From Fimbriimonadaceae bacterium (GTDB taxonomy: Bacteria; Armatimonadota; Fimbriimonadia; Fimbriimonadales; Fimbriimonadaceae): DNA of 64,000 nucleotides. Within the stretch, counting starts at the first letter, position 1, and every line of letters begins with the position of its first letter. The stretch is from contig JAHBTD010000002.1 in assembly GCA_019638775.1 (NCBI GenBank), positions 620,001 through 684,000 on the forward strand. The letters are read 5' to 3'. The translations under genes and the position numbers were made by a program. Positions 1-6,520 of the stretch are shown one piece after another. The notes below the pieces were generated by a model. The model did no database searches. It was not told the origin of the DNA and was given only the letters and a program-made list of their open reading frames with translations.

Positions 1-844
1 CTAACAACTCCTCATTCGTGATCGTTTTGCTCCCCTTGAACCCAACGACAGAGCCCGTCTTCGACTTGTGTTCCATAACATCCTTTAGTCGAAGACCACT
101 CGCGCTGAAAATGCCTCCCCTTGAATCGCTCACTGCAACGACCGTAGAACCGAACATCGAAGTCACTAATTCGTGCGCGTGCATACCCGCGTTCCCATAT
201 CCTTGGATTGCGACCTTGGCGGTTGATAGATCAACTCCTACAGCCTTTGCGGCTTCTCGGAGCGTATACATCCCTCCCCGCGCCGTAGCGTCTCCTCGAC
301 CTGGAGAACCGCCGAGCTCAAGAGGCTTGCCAGTGATGATTCCAGGCGCATGATGTCCGTTCATCTTCTCGTACTCGTCCATCATCCACGCCATGATCTG
401 CGGGGTTGTGTAAACGTCGGGCGCAGGCACGTCCACGACCGGGCCGATCTTGTGTCCGACCGCACGCATGTATCCCCGGCTCAGCCGCTCAAGCTCCCCT
501 TCCGAAAGCTCCTTGGGGTTGCAGATCACGCCGCCCTTGCCCCCGCCGAGGGGAATGTCGACGACCGCCGTCTTCCAGGTCATCCACGCCGACAGCGCAC
601 GGACGGTATCCACCGTCTCTTCCGGGTGGAAGCGGATGCCGCCTTTGCACGGGCCACGCGCATCGTTGTACTGCACGCGAAAACCCTTGAAAACTCGGGT
701 GGAGCCGTCGTCCATACGCACGGGAATCTGCACATGAAGCTCCATCATTGGCTCGCGCAGGAGTTGGTGGACGTTTGGGGGAAGATTGAGGAGTTCTGCT
801 GCTTGGTCTAGCTGCGCTTGGGCGATGGCAAACGGGTTTTGCAT
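1..844 (-). CDS. gdhA: Glu/Leu/Phe/Val dehydrogenase, glutamate dehydrogenase type (partial, C-terminus off window)
   Basis: NAD(P)-dependent oxidative deamination of glutamate (or the reverse), a cytosolic link between nitrogen and central carbon metabolism. The reverse-strand reading starts at ATG 844 with [19 protein letters not shown] and runs in one open frame to the window edge (281 codons). It contains [11 protein letters not shown], the substrate-binding Lys region, then PLGGGKGGV, the glycine-rich motif with the catalytic Lys of the family, and later IQGYGNAG, the dinucleotide-binding turn. The frame stays open upstream of 844, so a longer N-terminus is not excluded, but known members start close to this point. 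The dimerised catalytic half is complete; most of the NAD-binding half is cut off. Glutamate rather than leucine specificity is inferred from overall similarity. Confidence 0.9.
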   Translation of the reverse strand, partial: MQNPFAIAQAQLDQAAELLNLPPNVHQLLREPMMELHVQIPVRMDDGSTRVFKGFRVQYNDARGPCKGGIRFHPEETVDTVRALSAWMTWKTAVVDIPLGGGKGGVICNPKELSEGELERLSRGYMRAVGHKIGPVVDVPAPDVYTTPQIMAWMMDEYEKMNGHHAPGIITGKPLELGGSPGRGDATARGGMYTLREAAKAVGVDLSTAKVAIQGYGNAGMHAHELVTSMFGSTVVAVSDSRGGIFSASGLRLKDVMEHKSKTGSVVGFKGSKTITNEELL

Positions 845-1080
845 GTCGCTCTGCAGAATACTATCTTCCCGAGTTTCTAGGCGTGGACTATGGTCTTTTG
901 AATGGGGGCATCCTTCCCTTCCCCCTGCGAAGCGAGGGGGAAGGGGCAGGGGGTGGGGGTTCCGGCCTAAGCTCGCGGCACATCGTGCGCAACCCCCATC
1001 CCTCAGTTCACTTCGTTCGCAGGTCCCTTCCCCCTAAACGCAGGGGGAAGGGATGACTGCCGCGACATCTTGAACGTGCA

Positions 1081-1125
1081 GGAGGGACACTGTCCTCAGT
1101 GTCCAAAGGCTCTCGGTCATCGAGG
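1081..1125 (+). repeat. 45-bp direct repeat, copy 1, with internal hairpin
   Basis: A 45-base sequence found again, identical, at 1343-1387. It holds a perfect 8-bp stem (GGACACTG at 1085-1092, CAGTGTCC at 1097-1104) around a TCCT loop. Confidence 0.85.
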
Positions 1126-1342
1126 ACGATGACCCTCCAGCCTAGTCCAGAGGATGCAGCGACCCAATCCTTCCCTCCCCAGTGGGGAGGGACCAGTGAG
1201 CGAAGCGAACTGAGGGCGGGGTTATAGGCTTTCGGCACCCTCCCCGCACGCGGGATCTTCGACACCCCGTTCTCTTCGTTCACGGCCTCTCCCTCAAGGG
1301 AGAGGAATCTGCAGGCGCAGACCGTCTGCTTGCCATTGCGCT

Positions 1343-1387
1343 GGAGGGACACTGTCCTCAGTGTCCAAAGGCTCTCGGTCATCGAGG
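1343..1387 (+). repeat. 45-bp direct repeat, copy 2, with internal hairpin
   Basis: Identical to 1081-1125, including the GGACACTG/CAGTGTCC hairpin (1347-1366). It ends 10 bp from the ABC transporter stop codon, so it lies at the 3' end of that leftward transcript. Confidence 0.85.
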
Positions 1388-1397
1388 TCGATGGCCC

Positions 1398-3242
1398 CTA
1401 CTCACCCACCGACGCAGGCTCGCTCGTCTTCTCATCGCCTTCGTCGAAGAACTGATCCTTGCTGAGCCGTGCATAGACCCCTTTCTTCGCCAGCAGCTCC
1501 TGATGCGTGCCGCTTTCCACGACCCGTCCCTTCTCCAGAACGAGAATCTGATCGGCGGCGACGATGGTCGAAAGCCGGTGGGCGATCGCAAAGGTGGTCC
1601 GGTCCTCCATCAGCTTCGACAGCGACCCCTGAATGAGCCTTTCCGAATGCGTGTCCAGCGCGGATGTCGCCTCATCGAGGATAAGAATCTTCGGATTTTT
1701 GAGGATCGAGCGGGCGATGGAGATGCGCTGCTTTTCGCCTCCGCTCAGCTTGTAGCCGCGCTCGCCTACAACCGTGTCGTAGCCTTCGGGGAGCGAAGAG
1801 ATGTGGTCATGAATCGCAGCGGCCTTGCAGGCCTCCACAAGCTCTTCGTCGGTGGCGTCGGGCTTGGCGATGCGCAGATTCTCCTTGATCGTGGTATGCA
1901 AAAGGTAGGTCTCCTGCGTCACCACACCGTAAAGCTTGCCCAGCGAATCGACCTTGTAGTCGCGCAGGTCCACACCGTCCAAAAGCACCTGCCCCTGGTC
2001 CGGGTCGTAGAGTCGGGGGATGAGATAAGTGAGCGTGGTCTTTCCCGCTCCGCTGTGCCCGACCAGCGCGATCAGCTGTCCCGGCTTGGCGTCGAAGCTG
2101 ACATCGCTGAGCGTGTTCGACTCCTGCCCCTCCTCGTACTTGAACGAGACGTTCCGAAACTCGATCTCGCCCTTCACGCGATCCATATCCACGTCTCTGG
2201 CCCCTTCGACGTCCTTGACGTCGCGCGGGAGGTCCATGTACTCGAAGATGCGGGAGAACAGCGCAAACGAGCTCATGATCTCGACCTGCGCGCCCATCAA
2301 AGCGGTCAGGGGGAAGAAGAGCCGCACCTGCAGACCGGTAAACGCGACCAGCATACCGACGGTGATGCTCGTGTCTCCATTGCGGATCAGGAGCAACCCC
2401 GCCAGCCAGTACACCAAGGCGGGCGCGAGCTGGGTGATGAGCCGGATCATCCCGAAGAAAAGGTACATCACGATGGACGCCTTCACCTGCCAGCGCGCAA
2501 GCTCCTTGTTCTCTTTGTCGAACCGCTCCATCATCACGCGGGCATCGCCGGAGGTTTTGGTGAGGAGCATTCCGCTGACGGAAAGCGTCTCCTGCATCAT
2601 CGAGTTCAGTTCGCTGGTCTGTTCCTGCACACCCGTGCGAACGTTCCTGGCATAGTCGCCGACCTTCTGCCCGATCACTGCGAAGAACGGCACCATTCCC
2701 ACGCTCAGCAGGGTGAGCCTCCAGTCCATGATGAACATCGCCGTTGCCGTGGAGATGACGATCGCGATGTTCGAAAGCTGGTCGGTGAAGGTGTTGCTGA
2801 CGACGGTCTGAACTCCGGCAACGTCGCTGATGAGGCGGGTCTGGATGTCGCCCGTGCGCGTGTTCGTGAAGAACTTGAGCGACATGCTCTGCAGGTGGGT
2901 AAAGAGCTTCAGACGAAGATCGCACATGATCTTCTGCCCGATCACCACGCTCCAATAGCCGTACAGCAGCGTCATGCCCGCGCCCGCGAGGACGACCAGA
3001 ACGGTCATGAGCGAATAGGTGGCGATGACGTTCAGGTTCTTATACTGAATGCCGTCGTCGATGATGATCTGGACGAAGTAGGGCGGAACGATACCCAGCA
3101 GAACGCCGATCAGAACGGCGATGCCGGTAAGGATCACGTCGCGCTTATAGGGCAAAAACAGCCCGAAAACGCGGCGCATGATCGCGCGGTCAACCTTCGC
3201 CGGCTGCTCACCCCCCGAGCTTCCGCCGCCGTTTCGAATCAA
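1398..3242 (-). CDS. ABC transporter, permease/ATP-binding fusion (MsbA/BmrA-type exporter half)
   Basis: A homodimer-type exporter subunit of about 614 residues: an N-terminal six-helix membrane domain, starting around FLPYKRDVILTGIAVLIGVL, followed by one nucleotide-binding domain. Seen in the ATPase: Walker A GHSGAGKTT, signature LSGGEKQ, Walker B ILILDEATSALD and the H-loop AHRLSTI. Family members export lipids, drugs or peptides; the substrate cannot be read from sequence. The frame is open up to ATG 3410, but that start would overlap the divergent gene at 3328. I chose TTG 3242 because GAGG lies 8 nt before it and the protein then begins like its relatives. It stands alone, followed by the hairpin-repeat block. 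Confidence 0.9.
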   Translation of the reverse strand: MIRNGGGSSGGEQPAKVDRAIMRRVFGLFLPYKRDVILTGIAVLIGVLLGIVPPYFVQIIIDDGIQYKNLNVIATYSLMTVLVVLAGAGMTLLYGYWSVVIGQKIMCDLRLKLFTHLQSMSLKFFTNTRTGDIQTRLISDVAGVQTVVSNTFTDQLSNIAIVISTATAMFIMDWRLTLLSVGMVPFFAVIGQKVGDYARNVRTGVQEQTSELNSMMQETLSVSGMLLTKTSGDARVMMERFDKENKELARWQVKASIVMYLFFGMIRLITQLAPALVYWLAGLLLIRNGDTSITVGMLVAFTGLQVRLFFPLTALMGAQVEIMSSFALFSRIFEYMDLPRDVKDVEGARDVDMDRVKGEIEFRNVSFKYEEGQESNTLSDVSFDAKPGQLIALVGHSGAGKTTLTYLIPRLYDPDQGQVLLDGVDLRDYKVDSLGKLYGVVTQETYLLHTTIKENLRIAKPDATDEELVEACKAAAIHDHISSLPEGYDTVVGERGYKLSGGEKQRISIARSILKNPKILILDEATSALDTHSERLIQGSLSKLMEDRTTFAIAHRLSTIVAADQILVLEKGRVVESGTHQELLAKKGVYARLSKDQFFDEGDEKTSEPASVGE

Positions 3243-3315
3243 AGAATCACCCTCATATACGTTCGCTGAGACTACCCGGCGCCGAAGCAAGGCACTGGGA
3301 CACTTGTCTACTGAG

Positions 3316-3321
3316 TAAGAT
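3316..3321 (+). promoter_or_regulatory. -10-like TAAGAT 6 nt before the start codon
   Basis: TAAGAT, then AGGAAG, then ATG 3328. The spacing fits a leaderless or near-leaderless transcript, although AGGAAG could also act as a weak ribosome-binding site. Confidence 0.5.
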
Positions 3322-3327
3322 AGGAAG

Positions 3328-4266
3328 ATGCTTGCCTTGCTCGCCCTAATGCTCTCCGCGCCAAGCTTGGACGAGAAAGCCCTCATCGACATTCTCAGCG
3401 ACGTGACCAAGGCCGACGGCTATCGCTATGCCGCCAAGGACGACAAGGGCGCAGGGCTGGACTGTCTCAAAGTCGAGCAGGTCGGCCCCAAGAGCTACAT
3501 CGGCGTACACCATTCGCTCAAAGACGGCGTGTTCGAGCTGCGCCTAGTCGAATCGAGCGATCTGCTGAACTGGAAGCACGTCGTCACTCTCGACTCCCAC
3601 GCGCATCAAGGGACGATCTACCGGTACGGCAAGCGGTGGATTCTGGCCTGGGAGAAGGACGGTCCGGAAGGCAACTGGATTCACGTTGCGGGGTACGACA
3701 GCCTGGATCGGCTGCAGTCGGCCCAGCCCGCCAAGACGTTCGACATTCCGCGCACGCTCTCTCCAGCCGCTGAGGGAACGCCCAACATCCGCCCGCAAAG
3801 CCGGGACCTGCCCTGGGAGGAGACCCTGCTGGAGATCGGCTTCCACTACTATCGAAACCGGGACGTGGACCGTCAGGCTTCGGGCACGCTGGCTGGGTTT
3901 AAGGATTGGCAATGCAAGCCGTTTGCCGTTTGGAATGAGGCGCTGGAATCGACCTATCGCGGCAACATCGGGGACCGCGACCAGTTCGCCTATGGCGGTC
4001 GGAGAGTGACGATTTTGGAGGGGCAGCTGAGGAAGCACGACTGGGCGTCCTGGCGAATTCTTCTGCTTAAGGAGTCTGGGGAGTGGCAGCAGCTTGCCAT
4101 CAAGTCTCACAAGGGCTCGACCTCTTTCGCCAATCCGTCGGTCACTTCTCTCACCCTGCCAAACGGCAAGCCGGGTATGGCCGTCTCCTACTTCGTGCCG
4201 AGCCAGGGTTCAGCAGAAGGAGAGTCGGGCGAGTTGGTTTTCTATCGGGAGTTGGCGGGAGACTGA
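3328..4266 (+). CDS. secreted protein, GH43-like five-bladed propeller suspected
   Basis: 312 residues with a very short hydrophobic N-terminus (MLALLALMLSAPSL) that may be a signal peptide. Phrases such as SSDLLNWKHV, a basic-aromatic strand (RYGKRWILAWEKD) and NIRPQSRDLPW recall the blades of five-bladed beta-propeller glycosidase-like proteins (GH43/GH32 superfamily), where a Ser-x-Asp-Leu-x-x-Trp turn is common. I cannot place catalytic acids with confidence, so enzyme activity is not claimed. It is divergent from the ABC exporter, with starts 85 bp apart. Function unknown; an extracellular glycan-related role is an inference. Confidence 0.6.
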   Translation: MLALLALMLSAPSLDEKALIDILSDVTKADGYRYAAKDDKGAGLDCLKVEQVGPKSYIGVHHSLKDGVFELRLVESSDLLNWKHVVTLDSHAHQGTIYRYGKRWILAWEKDGPEGNWIHVAGYDSLDRLQSAQPAKTFDIPRTLSPAAEGTPNIRPQSRDLPWEETLLEIGFHYYRNRDVDRQASGTLAGFKDWQCKPFAVWNEALESTYRGNIGDRDQFAYGGRRVTILEGQLRKHDWASWRILLLKESGEWQQLAIKSHKGSTSFANPSVTSLTLPNGKPGMAVSYFVPSQGSAEGESGELVFYRELAGD

Positions 4267-4375
4267 CAGGTGGTTGGCAAGTTGTTGGCAGGTTGCTCAG
4301 CGACAGATCGCTTTCGTGCTCGCACCCATCGTTCATCGTTCGCCCCTCATCCCTCATCCCTCATCGTTCATCGTT
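4267..4375. repeat. heptanucleotide tandem repeats between two genes
   Basis: Positions 4327-4375 read as seven consecutive heptamers: CATCGTT twice, CGCCCCT, CATCCCT twice, CATCGTT twice. Just upstream (4268-4310) a GTTGGCA-like unit recurs with less regularity. Comparable 7-bp arrays lie at 5535-5562 and 10739-10766. Confidence 0.85.
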
Positions 4376-4428
4376 CAGAACCGCCGCCCTTACCACCCTT
4401 ACTCCTTACACCCCTTACAAACAAGCGG

Positions 4429-4434
4429 TACCCT
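4429..4434 (+). promoter_or_regulatory. -10-like TACCCT 6 nt before pdxH
   Basis: TACCCT is followed by six pyrimidines (TTCCCC) and ATG 4441. No Shine-Dalgarno sequence is possible in that spacer, which supports a leaderless mRNA. Confidence 0.55.
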
Positions 4435-4440
4435 TTCCCC

Positions 4441-5079
4441 ATGAGCGGAGACGCCTATATCGGCGCGCGGAAGGAATACGCCAGTCTGAGCCTGGACGAA
4501 TCTATGCTCGGGCCGGACCCCATCCTGATGCTCCGCGAATGGATCGAGGCCGCACGTCAGACCGGACATCCCGAACCTTCCGCGATGTGCCTGGGCACGG
4601 TGAGCCACGACGGACAGCCTAGCGGGCGGATGCTCCTCCTGCGCGGGCTGGACCACGGACTCATCTTCTACACCAACTACCAAAGCCGCAAGGCGGAGGA
4701 GCTTTCCGGCAACGGGCGAGCCTGCATGACCTTTTGGTGGCCTGAGATGGAGCGGCAGGTTCGGGTGGAGGGACGTGTCGAAAAGGTGGCAGCAGCAGAG
4801 TCGGACGCCTACTTTGCGAGCCGACCCTACGAAAGCCAGGTCGCTTCGGCGGCAAGCCCGCAAAGCAGACCAATCGCTTCAAGGATAGAGCTTGAAAAGT
4901 TGGTCGAGGAGCTGAGTGAGGCAAGCACAGATTCGGTGCCACGCCCGGAAAACTGGGGCGGCTATCGGCTCATACCGAGCCTGTTTGAGTTCTGGCAAGG
5001 CCGCCCAGCAAGGCTGCACGACCGTTTTGAGTATCGGCTGCACGGAAACGGCTGGGTGATTCAACGGCTAGCTCCGTAG
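4441..5079 (+). CDS. pdxH: pyridoxamine 5'-phosphate oxidase
   Basis: FMN-dependent oxidation of pyridoxine or pyridoxamine 5'-phosphate to pyridoxal 5'-phosphate, the last step of cytosolic vitamin B6 synthesis and salvage. The 212-residue product has the family landmarks in order: AMCLGTVSHDGQPSGRMLLLR, the FMN-binding strand with RxxLL(R), then FYTNYQSRKAEEL, WWPEMERQVRVEG, SRPYESQ, and the C-terminal dimerisation/active-site region WGGYRLIPSLFEFWQG followed by RLHDRFEYR. The length matches E. coli PdxH (218). I chose ATG 4441 because the in-frame extension to 4270 would translate the heptad repeats. No other B6 gene is adjacent. Confidence 0.95.
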   Translation: MSGDAYIGARKEYASLSLDESMLGPDPILMLREWIEAARQTGHPEPSAMCLGTVSHDGQPSGRMLLLRGLDHGLIFYTNYQSRKAEELSGNGRACMTFWWPEMERQVRVEGRVEKVAAAESDAYFASRPYESQVASAASPQSRPIASRIELEKLVEELSEASTDSVPRPENWGGYRLIPSLFEFWQGRPARLHDRFEYRLHGNGWVIQRLAP

Positions 5080-5113
5080 CCCAAGCCGGATACAGATGAA
5101 GTCGAGCACATGC

Positions 5114-5524
5114 TTATCTCGCTGGGCCAATCACCAACTCCTGCTCGAGAACATGCTGTTCAATTGCGCGCTCTTGAGCCTCTTCTTCGCTCTCGGGCCA
5201 CATCTCAAAAGGGCCACCCTGAGCCGGACTTGTGCTCATCATCCAGCGTCCCGTCACCTCATAGCCGTTCCACTTTCCAATGTAAATGAACGGATATCCG
5301 ACTTGGTTTTCGTTTCGAGTGACGCGTGTGTACCGACGAACGATATTTACCATCTGGTCCGAAGGGTCGTATTCACCCTCAAGGTTGAAGTCGCCATCGA
5401 CATCGGTACCTTCGCCCACAAAGTGGTTCCCCGAGAAGAGGATCATGATCTTCTCAGTGAGACGAAACCCCTCCTGAATCGATTGCCCGACCCAGGGTCC
5501 TGAATGGCTGGTGAATTCTTTCAT
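5114..5524 (-). CDS. small conserved protein, unknown function
   Basis: 136 residues, no signal peptide. It begins MKEFTSHSGPWVGQSIQEG and alternates short polar strands and aromatics (GPWVGQSIQEGFRL, GNHFVGEGTDVDGDF, WNGYEVTGRWMM). This resembles small beta-barrel proteins in which a Trp-x-Gly-x-Ser strand opens the barrel and a GxGxDxxGxF strand follows, similar to many short uncharacterised proteins. It lies 70 bp downstream of the glycosylase gene on the same strand, with a heptad repeat in the gap. Its 3' end faces pdxH, 34 bp away. I do not recognise a function. Confidence 0.65.
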   Translation of the reverse strand: MKEFTSHSGPWVGQSIQEGFRLTEKIMILFSGNHFVGEGTDVDGDFNLEGEYDPSDQMVNIVRRYTRVTRNENQVGYPFIYIGKWNGYEVTGRWMMSTSPAQGGPFEMWPESEEEAQERAIEQHVLEQELVIGPAR

Positions 5525-5534
5525 AAGTTTGTTG

Positions 5535-5562
5535 GGCGTTAGGCGTTAGGCGTTAGGCGTTG
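5535..5562. repeat. (GGCGTTA)4 heptad repeat
   Basis: Three perfect GGCGTTA units and one with a final G, in the spacer between two leftward genes. It has the same 7-bp period as 4327-4375. Confidence 0.85.
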
Positions 5563-5594
5563 GGCCTTGGGCCTCACGCCCCACGTCTGATCGC

Positions 5595-6503
5595 TCACCC
5601 CTCCCCCACCAACCCCTCCACCGTCTTCGGCCAATCGTCCTTCAGCAGGCGCGACAGAGATCGGTCGGCGAGCAGGCGTCCCTCGTTTTGACATACGGCG
5701 CAATAGTTTGTCTCGTTCTCGGCATACCGAATGCGCTGAATCGGCTTGCCGCAAACCGGACAAGGCTTGCCGTACTTCCCGTGCGCGGCAAAATCCGGGC
5801 GAAAGGCCGTGATCTTCCCCTTTCCTGGGAATTTTCCCTTGAACTGCCTGCGCAGGACGTCGGTCCAGTGAACCAGCGTCTCCTGCGTCGCTTTGTAGAG
5901 CGTTTCGATTTCTGGGTCTTTGAGGGCATGCGTCAGCCGAACAGGCGAAAGCCGCGCCGCATGAAGGATTTCGTCGGAGTAGGCGTTGCCAATGCCGCTA
6001 AAGGCTTTGGGGTTGGTGAGGGCTCTTTTCAGGGTTCGGTTTTCCCTCGTCAATGCATGTCGAAACTCATCGAGCGAGCACTCCAACGGCTCGATCCCGC
6101 CGGGGTCGAGCGCGGGCAGCTCTTCCCTGCTCTTCAAAATCCAGAGCGAGGCGCGGTGGTGGGTGCTGACCTCTGTGAGAAGCAGGTGCGAGCTGGGGAA
6201 TTCGACCACCGCGAGTGTGCTCTTCCCTCCCGGTCGGAAGCTTTTTGGCGGCGTGTCGAACCACAGCAGCCGCCCCGAGATCATGAGGTGAAGAACCAGC
6301 AGGCTCCCGCTGTGGAAGCTGACGACGATCTTCTTGCCCAGCCGCTCAACCCCGGTCACCCACTGGCCTTCAAGGTCCTTCGAGCTAGGCGAAACGGTCT
6401 TGAGAAGCGACGGGCTGAAGATGCGGAGCCGCTCCAGCGGCTGCCCGACGATGCGCTCCCCCAACGCTTCGACGTAGATGGTGATATCAGGCAGCTCAGG
6501 CAT
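5595..6503 (-). CDS. Fpg/Nei family DNA glycosylase-AP lyase
   Basis: Base-excision repair enzyme that removes oxidised bases and nicks the abasic site. The N-terminus MPELPD provides the catalytic Pro after Met removal and the general-acid Glu. Most Fpg proteins read PELPEV; PELPDI is closer to Nei-like members. Further evidence: the central helix-two-turn-helix region NPKAFSGIGNAYSDEILHAA and a C-terminal zinc finger with four Cys (CPVC near 253-256, CAVC near 273-276). The finger loop carries GRLLADRSLSRLL where Fpg has the usual terminal Arg. 302 residues, slightly longer than E. coli Fpg. It starts 17 bp after the KAP-LRR gene. GATAAT about 16 nt before the ATG may be its own -10. Fpg versus Nei substrate preference is uncertain. 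Confidence 0.88.
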   Translation of the reverse strand: MPELPDITIYVEALGERIVGQPLERLRIFSPSLLKTVSPSSKDLEGQWVTGVERLGKKIVVSFHSGSLLVLHLMISGRLLWFDTPPKSFRPGGKSTLAVVEFPSSHLLLTEVSTHHRASLWILKSREELPALDPGGIEPLECSLDEFRHALTRENRTLKRALTNPKAFSGIGNAYSDEILHAARLSPVRLTHALKDPEIETLYKATQETLVHWTDVLRRQFKGKFPGKGKITAFRPDFAAHGKYGKPCPVCGKPIQRIRYAENETNYCAVCQNEGRLLADRSLSRLLKDDWPKTVEGLVGEG

Positions 6504-6520
6504 GAGGCAATGGAGAGAAA

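Larger units (their letters stand above)
905..1390. repeat. mosaic of intergenic palindromes and short repeats
   Basis: This gene-free stretch between the gdhA start and the ABC transporter stop is built from G/C-rich hairpins. Stems: 916-925 with 936-945 (CCCTTCCCCC/GGGGGAAGGG), 1024-1035 with 1042-1053 (12 bp), 1173-1180 with 1184-1191, and 1286-1294 with 1297-1305. The first two are linked by an inner inverted pair, 950-961 and 991-1002. Similar hairpin plus GTGGGGGTGGC-type modules recur at 14466-14504 and 45174-45337. No protein-like open frame is seen. It resembles REP/BIME-type intergenic elements and could end transcription of the leftward genes. Confidence 0.75.

Noticed and set aside
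1503-3269. 588-codon open frame opposite the ABC transporter
   Set aside because: Shadow of a high-GC gene: the opposite strand has all ABC motifs, while this frame has no family features.
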